Shown: positions 22,115 through 34,643 of the stretch, piece after piece
Position numbering within the stretch: the first letter of the stretch is position 1
How the letters are laid out: each line of letters starts with the position of its first letter
NCBI GenBank assembly: GCA_037893245.1
Contig: JBAIAA010000536.1
Location: 117,001-181,000, forward strand
DNA from: Crossaster papposus
Taxonomy: Eukaryota > Echinodermata > Asteroidea > Velatida > Solasteridae
DNA: 64,000 bases
Direction of reading: 5' to 3'
Notes under the pieces: model-generated
The model's input: the letters and a program-made list of their open reading frames with translations, nothing else
Told to the model about the DNA's origin: nothing
Databases searched by the model: none
Program-made: the position numbers and the translations under genes

Positions 22115-22293
22115 GGTACCTTAAATCACCCGCCAACAAATGCAAGTCCTGTAAACAATGATTGGTAGGTTAACTTCTAGCAGATTTGTTATCACATCTA
22201 TGACCTCTGACATGACATGACATGACAGAAGGCAAGGCAATGGTCTGAACAATTGGGATGTTCAATAAAATATGATTGACATTGCATCAGGGG

Positions 22294-23525
22294 TATAGTC
22301 CAGGCAAAATACATAATTTTGTTTTGTTGACCTCAAACAAATTGCAACAGATTGTTTTTCACCACAGTGCACTTCTATAAGGTCCCTAGAATGACATACT
22401 AAAAGTCTACAAAAATCCAAGTGGTGGAAATATGACTAATTTGCATAAATCGTTAATCCCTGCCGCGTAATATATGTATTCCCATATTTGGGTATATATA
22501 TATATTTTCATTTTTTGAAAAGTTTATTTTGGTGATTCTACTTACATATCCTTACTTTAAAAACATTTGCTAAATCATATAAGTGACTGAATAATAATGA
22601 GAACATAGTAATTATCAAAAATGACAACTTCGTGACCCTATAAATGTGCGCATATTACACTGTCTCCATATATCTTCAAGTAGTCCGTATTGACGTGCTT
22701 CAAATTCACCAAGTTGCTTACTGGCACAGTTATCATATTAAAACCTTATGGAAAATCATATAAACTATGATAACATTGTGATATTTAGCCCAGCAAACAC
22801 AAACTGGAAGAAAATGGTGTGTCCCTAAATTGGGCTAACAAGTAGGTGAAGGGTTGCCTAAGGTGAAACACTTGAACAAGTTCAAGGAAACCTCCCATAT
22901 TAAATATTGTTGTTGCTTACAATAATCCTATCTACGTTAAAATGTATTTTTGGTATTTCCTTGAACTTGTTCAAGTCTCCCAGTTAGGCAACCCTTTAAC
23001 TACTTTTTCGCCCAATTTATGGACACACCATTTTCCTCCAAATATCACAATGTTATCATTGTTCCTATGATTTTTCATAAGGTTTAAATATGATAACTGT
23101 GCCAGTAAGCAACTTGGTGAATTTGAAGCTCACCAATACTGACTACTTGATGATATCTGAAGACAGTGTAATGTGCGCACATTTATAGGGTCACGAAGTT
23201 GTCATTTTTGATAATTACTATGTTCTCATAATTATTCAGTCACTTATATGATTTAGCAAATGTTTTTGAAGTAAGGATATGTAAGTAGAATCACCAAAAT
23301 AAACTTTAAAAAATATTTAAAAAAAAAAATATATATACCCAAATATGGGAATAAATATATTACGCGGCAGGGATTAACGATTTATGCAAATTAGTCATAT
23401 TTCCACCACTTGGATGTTTGTAGATTTTTAGTATGTCATTCTAGGGACCTTATAAGAGTGCACTGTGGTGAAAAACAATCTGTTGCAATTTGTTTGAGGT
23501 CAAAACGTATTTTTACTGGACTATA
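22294..23525. mobile_element. 1.2-kb foldback element with long inverted arms
   Basis: The left arm begins tatagtccagg and the right arm ends cctggactata-like (tactggactata). Matching pairs along the arms include caaacaaattgcaacagatt with aatctgttgcaatttgtttg, tccctgccgcgtaatatat with tattacgcggcaggga, and cttgaacaagttcaaggaaa with tttccttgaacttgttcaag. The arms are about 590 bp each, leaving a loop of about 70 bp near 22,890-22,957. There is no coding capacity. The element is a non-autonomous foldback or MITE. A half copy lies at 29,470. Confidence 0.85.
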
Positions 23526-24454
23526 GTATGGATGACAGACAACCAATGCAGTTCAGGCACAAATCCTATGGAGACACTTGTGAACCAGTCATGCATTACA
23601 TTTTTCCATCATCAATTGAAGCAGAATAGTTTTCCCGGCTATTTTAAAACATTTTCTATTTAAATTCACCAACTCTCACATTCAATTTCGTCCCCTGAAA
23701 AAAATGTATACACGCTTTGACTAAACTATTTTAGTCTTTTACCATTTAATTTTTAATTTTGGTCAAACCAATTAAACATTTCTGGGTGAACATTCATCAT
23801 TACATATCAATTTCGTCTAAGCTGTTGCTGAAAGGCAGCATTTAGCGATCGAATTGCTCTTATATCAATCAATTTCAAACTTATGTTAAATAAATTAGTC
23901 TAAAATGTGTGATCGACTCAAATACACATCAAACTAATTTAATTGGAAATGAAATGGTAAATGACTAAAAATGGTTTGGTTAAAGCAAAAATAATTGTAA
24001 GAATCGGTGCATTTGAATAATGTTTTAAAATAGCCTGGAAACATAAATTGTAATGAGAAACATAAATGATTGTAAAATTCCCAAAGTATTATTAATGGTT
24101 CTGACAATATATATGCCTAATTTGCCTTTATTTTACGTAATACAGTACGCATGCAACAAATAAATGTTCAAACCAAAAACAAGAGTGATCCAATCTTCAT
24201 GTACAGTTTTACATATGAAGCACGATATGTGGCAGAGAAAACCCCCCCTCTTTTGTGTTGACCATTGTGTTCCCGGAATATCAGGAATTCCTTTTAGGTT
24301 TCAAGGGGGGGGGGGTGGGTTAGGTTACAATAGTGTTGAGTGCGTATAAAGTATAGGGATAAAAGGGGGGTACCCCTCTGCCACATATCGTGCTGGGTAT
24401 ACAATTTTAAGATTATTCAGAAGAAACACAAGTTTAACTGGTTCACAGCGCACC
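23526..24454. other. No gene seen
   Basis: AT-rich sequence with scattered short frames. It has a G run at 24,305-24,314 and gtatacccagcacgatatgt-like phrases on both sides (24,218 and 24,385), which may be ends of a small element. No domain or RNA gene was recognised. Confidence 0.5.
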
Positions 24455-24795
24455 ATAGGTTTGTGCACAAATTGGTTTCATTGTCATCCACACACAAATC
24501 GTGTGTGAGAGTCCAACAACCAGACAGCATCCCCCAATAAAAACAAGTTGTCTAAAGTTTGTGCTGCGAAAAAATCAACAACGTGTCTTAAATATGTGGA
24601 CTTTTATAATCCAGTATTACTCACTGCAATTTGTTGAATAATGGCCCTCTAAACTGTCGTCTTGCCGAGCTGTTGTGAGACCTAGCTACACCTTCGAAAT
24701 TGTAATTGTTGATCACAAGTTTACTGATGTCTAAATAATTAGTTAAAAGTTATTTCCTGGACTGCGTGCTCGTAATGTGCACACAGAGCAAGTTC
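24455..24795. repeat. Dispersed duplication, copy A
   Basis: It matches 34,240-34,535 in order: aggtttgtgcacaaa, acaagttg-caaagttt, ttactcactgcaattt, ggccctctaaactgtcgtct, gccgagctgttgtgag, ttatttcctgg. The copies differ by several indels and are therefore old. Function unknown; it might be a gene's 5' exon or a repeat. Confidence 0.65.
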
Positions 24796-24837
24796 GGGTG
24801 CGGTTGAACTAATCCCTTTTGTCAATTTCACGCATTA

Positions 24838-25003
24838 GTGTAGGCATATTTGCAATTTCGTGTATTTTTTTTGTTAAAAGCAAAAACTCACTTGATTTTG
24901 TAAGAAGGCATCATAAGCTTTAAAAAAAATTAGGGTGACATTTTTTCTGAACATTCTAAGGGTATGAAATCCAAGATGGCGTCCAAAATGGCCGCCAAAC
25001 ACT
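24838..25003. repeat. Left member of an inverted repeat flanking the BEL/Pao fossil
   Basis: Phrases tgtaggcatatt, cgtgtattttttttgttaaa, actcacttgatttt, attagggtgacattttt, ttctgaacattcta and tgaaatccaagatggc recur in reverse at 29,197-29,354. Identity is high but not complete, with small indels. Confidence 0.75.
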
Positions 25004-25259
25004 AATAATGCGATATCTTTGCGAATACATGTGATACAATTACAAATAAAGTGTCTAAATATGTTTTCTGAGACCAGGAATCTAATAGAATCATCAAATT
25101 TATGTTATATGTATGATCTTCATAAAAGGGTAGGCACAAATTTAGATAGCAGGAAGGACCTGCGTTACATCCCGGCCCCTTAAATGTAGGATTAAACTTA
25201 CATTTACCAAAACTATCGTGAACACGTGAACGCATGCTAATTTACAATGAAATAAGGAA

Positions 25260-28200
25260 CTGTGGAGGTGTAAGTATATGACTTGGAGACAACTACTCCA
25301 GGACGCCTTCCAGGATGAACAGCTAAGTGATAGGCCTCACAAGGCTACCAGCAGCTGTCTTCAATTCGACAGAGCGGACAAGCCCATCTCCTCCGGGGAA
25401 AGTCTTGATCACCCTTCCAAGCGGCCACTGGTTTCAGTTCAGTTTGTCATCCCGCACCAGCACTATATCCCCCGTCCGAAAATTTATCTGAGGATGGATC
25501 CATCGTTGTCGACGCTGCAGTGTAGGAAGATACTCCCTGATCCAACGTTCCCAGAACTGACAGGCCAAGTACTGGACATGCTTCCAACGTTTGCCATACT
25601 TGTCAGTTCCCTTCATACTATGGAGTGGGACTGGGTGACTAGCTAGCTCTCAGCTTCAGGAGATGATTTGGTGTAAGAGCCTCTAAGTCTTTTGGATCAT
25701 CAGAAACGGCTGTGACTGGTCTGTCGTTGACAATAGACTCGACCTCGCAGAACAGAGTGAGTAGTTTTTCGTCATCCAAAACTTGGTCATGCATAAGTGA
25801 GTAGAGAACCTTGCGGACTGTGCGTATCTGGCGCTCCCAAACCCCGCCCATATGGGACGCCGCTGCAGCGCGCTGGTGGGTTGAACTCCCACTCTATCTC
25901 CGTGCTCGGGAAAAAGCCCTGTGTCTGCTTATTTTCCGCAAGATGTTTGATCGCTGCTCTGAGTTTCTTTTTCCCACCGACGAAGTTTGTACTGTTGTCA
26001 GAGTGGACCCTTGTTAGTGTCCCTCGCCTTGCAGTGAACCGTGAAAGCATTCAGAAGGAATCTGCTTCCAGCGAATGTAGCATCTCAAGTGGGTAGCTCT
26101 TATGGACATGCATGTGAATAAACATCCGTATCGTTGTACTCTGCTATGGCCTTGTTTGACGTAGCACGGCCCGAAACAGTCCACTCCAACATATGTTAAT
26201 GGTGGTTCACCGGGGGTAACTACTCTGCAGCACGCGGAAAGATTAGCCATGCGCTGCTCTCCAGGTGATCCTCGCAGCCTCTTATTAAGAAGAGGACATG
26301 CTCTTTGCCAGAATAACCAGACAAGGACTCATGTGCATGTCGAACCAAGCTTGATAGGTGGTGATCTCGCGGTAGTGTCGCTGGGTACTTGCTATTCTCC
26401 TCAATTAGTGCAAGTCGAATCCTACCTCGAAGCCTGAGTGTACCCCTCTCATTAAGATACGACTTAAGGCTGTGGATTGAGCTTTGTCTCTGTACTGAGG
26501 TCTTGCCCATCTGTAGGTCGTGGAGTTCATGTAGATCTTTCTCTGGACATATCTCACCAAGACTAGTTCCGCTTCTCGCAACTCGACGACCGTCAGTCTT
26601 ATTGTGCCTTCATCACCACCCAGAGTCTGAGGCTTATGATCAAGGAGCCGTTGCTTGAATCGAAGGAGCCATGCCAGAGCTTTTCTGAGACGGTACCAAG
26701 ATGATAATCTATTGATCAGTCCGTCTATGATGTCATCTTGTTCAGCCGAGTCAATTGCTCTGGATACTGCTTCCTTCTTCACCTCCTTGTTCCTCTCAAA
26801 TAGATTTGGAGCTTCCTGTGTCATCGGTCATGTGGCCTCATCCTGCCAAAGGAAGTCGGACCCTCTCTCCACCTATCTTTGTTAATCATGTCCCGAGCAT
26901 CACGACCTCTGGATGCGTCGTCAGCAGGATTTAGCTCAGATTGCACGTACCTCCATTGACTTGCTGTTGAACCGTCGTGGATAACAGCTACCATGTTTGC
27001 CACAAACGTATGGAAACGCTTTGTTTGGTTGTTGATGTACTGAAGCACCAACATGCTGTCAGTCCAAAACGTTGACTCCTGTACCTCCAGTCTTAATTCT
27101 CTTCAGCATCTTTTCCATCCTAACTGCTACTACAGCTGCAGACAACTTCTTGGGTGTTAACAAGACGCAAGTTCGAAACGCTACCGTATGCGTCTTGTGA
27201 GGCATCGGATAAGTGATGGAGTTGGCACTCGCAAATCTGCCCAAACCAGTCTGGAACAAGACACCTATCCATGGTAAACCTATTCATCATGGAAAGATCT
27301 TCCAACCACCTGACCCAGTGCCGTTCGGTGGTGAGGCAGGAACCAGGTTGCACCGGGAAAATTGTTCAGCTGTTCGTCTGCCACCTTCTCGGCGTAGCCC
27401 TTCTCAACCAGCTGGTTCATCTCTTTGGTATATCTTATTTTCCGGAGTTTTTATTTTTTCGTTAATCTCTTGCCGAGAGACGAAAGACGCCTCTCTGCCA
27501 TTATCTTGTTGTTAGGCAGGTCTGGGGGGTCGCGCTTAAAGGGAATGGCTAGCTGGTAATGGCCATTGACTATGCTTATTGACCCTATGCTTATTTGTTA
27601 CCGCCCTCATATCGTCAACTGACATAGCAGGCAAGTCACTTGCCAAGGATAGGCAGATATCCAACTTCCAAAACTTCTCTACCTGAGCCTCGAGGTTTCC
27701 TTGGACAAAGTTAGATACAGCACTACCTGTTCCCTTGTAACCCAACGGACCATTAATAGTCCACCCGAGTAATATTTTGACAGCATAGGGATCCCCCTCT
27801 TTGCCATGTTGTACCTCAAGAAGGACTAATATATCGGGTACATCTTGGCCATTTAACATGGTGACACCTTCCTTAGATATACGAGGAAACGGGATGTACT
27901 TTAGGTCCTTGTGAGGGCTCAAATCTTTGTGAGTGGCATAGCTGTCTCGCAGGGTAGGAAAGTCTTTCAAGGCGTAGACTCGTGGCAGGTGGAACACTTT
28001 TCCTGTGTTGTTGCCGGATATGTTCAGAGCGACCGCCAGTGTCTCCACCTGTGATCCCTTGTTCAGCGTGTCGAGGGACAGGGCTTGTGGACTACCCTGT
28101 AAGTCAAGCATTCTCACCAGATATACGGAGCAGAAACTCTTGTTACTACCAGGGTCGAGTAGCGCATGAGTCTTGATGCTGTCACTTTTGCCGACACCCT

Positions 28201-28750
28201 TCACGATTACCGCAACGATAAGCAAAGCCACCTTGTTAGTAACCTGGTCTACTCCGCATGCAAGACGGTAGCTCCCATGTTCTGGCTGTCAGTTGACCGT
28301 AGCTCTGTCGGGGCTTGAACGTTGATACTGGAAGACTGGAACACATCGTGCAGTAGTTTTGAGTATCTCACTTTGCAACCTCCAACTCCACATGCACCCT
28401 GATCACATCTCCTGGCAAAGTGGCGTCTAGCCGTCAGGCAATTGAAACATAACCTGTTCTTTCGGGCTACAACGAGACGATCATGTGGACTCATCATAGC
28501 GAACTGGCTACACTCAACTAACGGATGCCCTCCAGAGCACAGGGGACAAGACTGTTTCTGAGCATGCTGGTATCCATTTCCTTTGCTCGGTCGGGTTCTT
28601 TGAGTAGATGGCTGTGATGTAGTCTTGGCTTGGACGTTGAAGTTTGATTCCTTCTTGGATTCCCTGCTGCTTCTTTCCTCAAACCCATACACAGGATCGC
28701 TGGCCTCCCTGGCAGCCCTTCCAATAAATTCAACAAGCTTCATGATGTTG
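25260..28750 (-). mobile_element. BEL/Pao LTR-retrotransposon fossil
   Basis: A degraded BEL/Pao-family retroelement in minus orientation. Recognised parts, from its 5' side, are a gag-like region with zinc knuckles (about 28,250-28,745), an aspartic protease region (about 27,950-28,230), remnants of the polymerase/RNase H part (about 26,400-27,500), and the integrase with its zinc-binding, catalytic and C-terminal parts (about 25,430-26,510). It is clearly broken, with at least half a dozen breaks, and no pair of terminal repeats was recognised, so it is probably an old insertion. It lies between inverted repeats at 24,838-25,003 and 29,197-29,354. Confidence 0.9.
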
Positions 28751-29196
28751 GGGATAGCGGCCTGTTTTGTCGAGGTGATCTATAGCCTTTGAACGCCATT
28801 TTCCGGCCGCCATGTTAAAATAAAAGGGCAGCCTCTATCTCAAATTGTGCAAAATAAAAAGATTATATTAAATAAAAGGATTAGTAGTCAGGTGAAAGTT
28901 ATTGTTATTATATATCACCTCTATATACAAGTTCTAAGCCAAACTCATTCACAGTGATTACGGCATGATCTAACGATGAATTTATTAAGCTCCACCACAT
29001 CCAAGCCTTTCCCGGAAAAACCTCTATGCATTATTCTATTATACAGCGAGATAGTTTTATCGGAAGATTTTGCGGTGATAGTAAAACAAAATGGTTCGGG
29101 TCTTGTTTAGAGTGGTTCCAAGCAGTTCATGCTGAAAAAAAAATTAAATCACATTAAGTTAATTTTAGTGTCAAATTTAGGGCGTTTTGCTACGGT

Positions 29197-29354
29197 GGCG
29201 GCCATCTTGGATTTCAGGCCGTTAGAATGTTCAGAAAAAGTGACACCCTAATTTGTTTTCATGTTCATAGTATCATCTACCAAAATCAAGTGAGTTTTTG
29301 CTTTTAACAAAAAAAATACACGAATCTTTTTTTTCATGACGAATATGCCTACAC
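29197..29354. repeat. Right member of the inverted repeat flanking the BEL/Pao fossil
   Basis: Reverse complement of 24,838-25,003, including gccatcttggatttca, gaatgttcagaaaaagtg, atcaagtgagtttttgcttt and gaatatgcctacact. Together the pair may be the ends of an older element into which the retroelement inserted. Confidence 0.75.
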
Positions 29355-29469
29355 TACATGGGAGGTCTGTGTGTTCACTCGAACGTCTATAGTCTATCGA
29401 TGAGGTCAAATCTAGTTTATGAGCAGACAACAGGCCTTCACGTTTAGTCCAGAGAAAATACTTCATTTA

Positions 29470-30058
29470 GTTTTGGGGGATTTTCTTGAACTTGTTCAAG
29501 TCTCCCATGTTAGTCAACCCTTTAACTATTGTTTCGCCTAATTTATGGACACACCATTTTCCCCAGTTTTGTTTGCTGGGCTGAATATCAAAATGTTATC
29601 ATTGTTCATATGATTTTCCATAAGGTTTCAACATAATAACTGTGCCAGTAAGCAACTTGGTGAATTTGAAGCTTAATACTGACTACTTGATGATATCTGC
29701 AGACAGTGCAATGTGCGCACATTAAGGTTTCCAAAGTTGTCGTTTTGAATAATTACTTTGTTCACATAATTATTTAGTCACTTATATGATTTATAAAATG
29801 TTATTGAAGTAAGGATGTGTAAGTAGAATCATCAAACGAAACTTAAAAAAAAAAAATAATAATAATAATATACCCAAAGATAGGAATAAATATAATACGC
29901 GGCAGGGATTATCGATTTTTGCAAATTAGTCATATTTCCACCACTTGGATTGTTTGAGATTTTTGTATGTCATTCTAGGGACCTTATAGAAGTGCACTGT
30001 GGTGGAAAATATTCTATTGCAATTTGTGTGAGGTAAAAACTTATTTTCCCTGGACTAG
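29470..30058. mobile_element. One-armed copy of the foldback element
   Basis: It matches the right arm of 22,294-23,525: cttgaacttgttcaagtctc, ggacacaccattttcc, gtgccagtaagcaacttggt, tacgcggcagggatta, agggaccttata, ending ccctggactag. The left arm is absent. It carries a short taa microsatellite at 29,857-29,871. Confidence 0.8.
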
Positions 30059-30440
30059 TTGTTATAGAAGCAAAATGTTAGCCCGTAATTTTTATTTGTT
30101 AAATGATTCATTTTCATTAGTTCCTCCACTTAATTTAGTGCAATAAATAATTATTTTATTGCAAAGCGTTATCGTCATTGAAGAAATTTATCATAACCTT
30201 TTGCAAAGCTTGTCCCAGTTTACTTTTCCTCCATCTTAAAACCGTGACGTAACTCGCGAGTGACTAGATAAACCATGGTCCTTGGCTAGGTTTAGCTAGT
30301 CAAATCACGCAGTGTTGGAGTGACAACTAGATTGACTAATAAATGGTTAAGTCTAGTTGATATAGTCCCCCAACCGAACTTGTTCCTAGATATAAGCCTG
30401 TGATACGCAAAAGATTAAACACACATGAATCAGTAAGTAT

Positions 30441-30550
30441 TATAATACCTCACCCACGGGTTCTGTGTCTTGATTGGCCAATAGCTAGTCGCGTGGCATT
30501 TTCTATTGTTACTATCTTTCTGAGCACGGCCAATTCCGAAAGTGTGTATA
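30441..30550. mobile_element. Fragment of the CACCTCACTCACAG-type MITE
   Basis: tataatacctcacccacggg followed by tgtcttgattggccaatagc corresponds, on the opposite strand, to the right end of the element at 35,958-36,410. Only one end is present. Confidence 0.55.
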
Positions 30551-33288
30551 AATGCATACATGTACGTTTTTTTTTTTAAATCGAATGATATATAATATAA
30601 CGAGATTCAGTATGTTTTTGGCAGAATTATTGATTATATATTTCCCCCCTCCTGTTTATCACCAGATTCAACCTTTTTATGCAGTTGCTAATTAAGAAAC
30701 GAGCAGTGATGATGGCAGATCTCTAAGCATTTACTCAGATCCAGTGCCAGCCTACCATCTATAAGCCCCAAAGTTCGAAGCACGTCCTACCAGCCATGTA
30801 CATCATCTGCCAAATATCGCATGGGTTGTTAAAATTGTAAATTAAAATTAATGTTCTAACTTCAGTGATTTTTTTATTTGTTCTAACGAAAAGTTGAGAG
30901 AATTATGCTCGAACTGGTTATGATTAAACTGGTTGATGATATATAAGACACGTCAGGAGCATTTCTTTTTGACACTTTTAATTATTTTCAATTAGTTAAC
31001 TGAATTTGTTTTCAACGCTCTTTCTAATTGAAAAGCGTAACCCAGTTTAAACTTATTAGAACTACACACTGAAACATCCATTATGGAGTATGAATATCCC
31101 CGTTTTTGAGAAAATATTGACTAATTGTACTAAAAAATTGGCATTCACAGAAATTTATTCAAATTGTGCATACAATTCACTCTTTCTGTCATTTTAAATG
31201 TTATTGCAACATTGACTTTTAATCACAATAATTGTTCAGAGACAATTCAGTATGCCATTGATTACAGTATGCCCAGTAAGGTTAATACAGATCCAGTGTC
31301 AAATAAAGCTGTAGGGTGGGTCAGGCACTATCACTGGTGGACCACAGCAACCAACATGTGGGTACAGGGCCACAAATTGTGAACATTTATTTGTTAATCC
31401 TCAATTGTCGTGTGATTCTGTTTATTTTAATGTCACTTTGCAATGTTATGTTCCATAAGTGAGCACAAAAGATTGTGTAGTGCTGACAAGAATATGACAA
31501 ACAATAGATTGTGTGTGGATTTTTTTTGATTTTTGTTCTATATGTGATTCATTACAAGCTTGCCTTACATATGAAACCTATTCAATTGACCCCTTTAAAC
31601 AAAACAGCTGATTACCCATCCCCCCTCCCTCCAAAAATATTAATAATAATATTTTTTTTCTTTTTAAATTTAAAATAATGCAGATTGAATAAGCCATTTT
31701 ATTTATCAATCAAATATAAAAAAACGTATTTAAATAGATAAATCTGTGCACCCATCAAGCCAAAAGGAGTGATTTACAATTACATGTAAACAGGGGTAAA
31801 AAGTTATATTTGTCACAAAAAAAGCGTTGATGTCCTGTGATGTACATGTGTTGTTATACGGGGCAAGTTGGTTTAAGTCAATATACATTAAGTGGGGACA
31901 AAAAGTATGGCTTTGGGGCAAAATTGTTATGAAAACTAAGCGAGAAAAACCAACTCGCCCCATGCTAGTTTCGCCCCATTACATTTTTAAAGTGAATAAC
32001 TGAAGTTCGACTGGATATTTTTTGGAGAACTTTTAGCATAGTATTTTAAATAGCTACTAGAAACTATATATGCCTTCAAAAAGTAGACCCATGGGGGTCG
32101 AAACGAAAATCGTTTTCTAGGCATCTTTTCAGTTACACCATACGGCCTACATGGTCATGCCCACAGCAGCCATTGCAGCCACGCTAGCATGTCGGCCGCC
32201 TCTCTACGGGTACGGGTATCACTATCACCCACTGACCTCTAAACCACCTATCATCACGAAGCCCTTTCAATTACGTCATTTTCGACCAATAAGTGCGCAG
32301 GAAGACGATGGACTGTCATGGCGGGATATTCCGTTCGTTATTTTCTTGTGGACGTTAGAATTTTCTGCGCCCTGACTGGACTAAGTTAAAATCAACCCCA
32401 AATCGACAGTGTTTTTATAGAATATGAAATTATCTTTAACATCAGTGTGAAATTGGGTTGTGGCCACAGCCAGAAAATGGGAAAATCTCGTCGTTTTTAA
32501 AGGTCAATTTGTTGGTTCGGAAGCTTTTTTTACGTTATAAATTTCACCCTCTAAATGTCATATAATTTCTAATATAATTGTATAATATACAAGAATGTTT
32601 TCTTATCCAAAGGAAAATATACATAATATGGACAGTCGGTAATTAAAACGGATGTTTCGGACCAAATTCCAGGCGTCGTCGCCAGCTCATTAGGTATTCA
32701 AAAACGAGGTCACGCACAAAGTGCCATGCATAAAGCGCACATAAAATGAACGGCTTTTCAGTGCGCTGCGGACTGACTGCCAGGGTCCGATGGTAACAAC
32801 CAGTTCAACTTAAGATCACTAACACAGGGGTCAGCAATCCTAGTTATAACCGGATCTACTGAGGATCTGTATGCCAGTTATATTATAATTGTTGATGTTA
32901 CAACGGACTCGACTCGATCCCAACTTCAATCGTTTTAGTTTCCTTTGAAATCTTCCTAAGAACTTTATCATGTCACGTTTTCAAGAAGTTTTCCTTTATT
33001 TCCTAGCCATATATATGAGCAGACATACTTCACTGCAAATCGAGATTGATGAGGGTATAGAAACACTAGGATTGTGTAGCTGCTAAGTATTGACTTTTTC
33101 GTTATACATGTACCTTCACAAAAAAAAAACATTGCCCCATATTATGAGAACAAACGGGCCACAATATTGCAAAATTAATCTACTGACTACAATTATGCAA
33201 TAATGCATCCAAACACTAAAATGTAAGTTTGTTCATTCATCACTGACGTGTTAATCTATTTAGCCTCTGCAGAGTTATGGCCCGTGCA
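30551..33288. other. Gene-poor stretch
   Basis: AT-rich sequence with no convincing gene on either strand. The open frames at 31,164-31,382 and 32,151-32,375 are short and show no family features. A small inverted-repeat element lies at 31,860-31,961. The 32,140-32,380 piece is richer in GC. Confidence 0.5.
31860..31961. mobile_element. Short inverted-repeat element (MITE-like)
   Basis: The ends ggggcaagttggttt and aaccaactcgcccc pair with one mismatch over about 100 bp, and gccccat recurs just outside. No clear target duplication. Confidence 0.4.
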
Positions 33289-33293
33289 CTTAA

Positions 33294-33685
33294 AGGGATC
33301 GTATACGTTTGGTAATTGGAACCCACTGTTTGTTTCAATTCTATATTTCAATTTTATACCATAAAACTAACCTGTATAAACTTCATTTCAGGTGGTAGCG
33401 ATTTTGAGATATTGCCAAAAATCTAGAGCGGTTATGTCCACGCAGGAAGAATAATCTGCATTGGAATACACAATCTGAGAAACGTCAATGCACGGTAACC
33501 GGCTTCTCAGATTCAAATTTGTTGGGGATAAAAAGTGATATCTTTTTTAATAACCGACCGCGGTACTTCAAAGTGAAAAGTTTCTAAAAATGCATTATAC
33601 TATCCAAAGCTGCTGTATACTTCTTACCAAGTAAGTTTTTATTGCCATTAATGTTTGGAGTAATTACCAAACGTATACGATCCCT
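33294..33685. mobile_element. piggyBac-like MITE flanked by TTAA
   Basis: Terminal inverted repeats agggatcgtatacgtttggt and accaaacgtatacgatccct are perfect, and TTAA stands on each side (33,290-33,293 and 33,686-33,689). It is 392 bp with no open frame. The TTAA duplication is the piggyBac signature; the terminal sequence itself is not one I can assign. Confidence 0.75.
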
Positions 33686-34239
33686 TTAAGGACTTTTCAT
33701 TATCAGCTAGATTTCTCATTTTGACGAACTTAATTGGAGAATTAAGATTGATTTTCTTAATTTGAGTGTGCAAATGTATTATACAGAAGTTAAATTTAGT
33801 AATTTGACTTAGCTGGGGTCATTGATAGTTTTTTTTCGATCCATATTTTATTGTAATATTATTTCTCTGGTATTACCACTTCTTGGTTCATATTATTAGA
33901 TTCTTGCTTTAAGTATAAAATCCTATAGTTCAGTCATTATTTTGTTCTGTGCCAAAGTCCATAGTGTGTATGTCACTGTGTGTGTACATGTACAGTTCCC
34001 TATGCTAGTTACTAGGGCGTTGTTCGCGCGGCACCCGCTAGCTGTATAGTTTGGATTGTTGAGTAGTTAGTCCAAGTAAAAAGGAAGTTGACTTTAAAAA
34101 TGAATACATAACTTTCCTTTATTACAAGTTACTGTACACAATACACGCACCAATTTGGGAAAAAGATTATCGCTCAATTCTGTATGTACAATAAAGAAGC
34201 ATTCACAATCACAAGAAAGTTACAATTTAGTTCAATATA

Positions 34240-34535
34240 TAGCCTAGGTTTGTGCACAAAATGTCTCCACACGTAGTTCCAACATGCCCCCAACGACAAA
34301 AAAACAAGTTGGACAAAGTTTGGGCTGCGAAACTATTATAGGCTATGCTTCTTATTACTCACTGCAATTTCCTGAATAGCGGCCCTCTAAACTGTCGTCT
34401 AGCTTGGCGAGCTGTTGTTGTGAGCACTGCACCTTCAAAATTGTAATTTTATATTCCAATTTTCGAGAGTTAGTTGTTGACGTCCAAATAAATTGAGGTT
34501 ATTTCCTGGTGTGCGTGCGCATACAACAAGGTGTG
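34240..34535. repeat. Dispersed duplication, copy B
   Basis: Counterpart of 24,455-24,795 in the same orientation and order. It lacks some of the internal stretch present in copy A. It ends shortly before the poly-G tract. Confidence 0.65.
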
Positions 34536-34562
34536 TGTTTATGACGGACCCTAGCCTCAGCA

Positions 34563-34564
<2 letters not shown>

Positions 34565-34612
<48 letters not shown>

Positions 34613-34643
34613 TAGTGGGGGGGGGGGGGGGGGGGGTGGGGGG
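34565..34643. repeat. Long poly-G tract
   Basis: A run of 46 G, then catagt, then 20 G, t and six G. The proline-rich frame on the other strand is a by-product. Such tracts are prone to slippage and assembly error. Confidence 0.95.
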
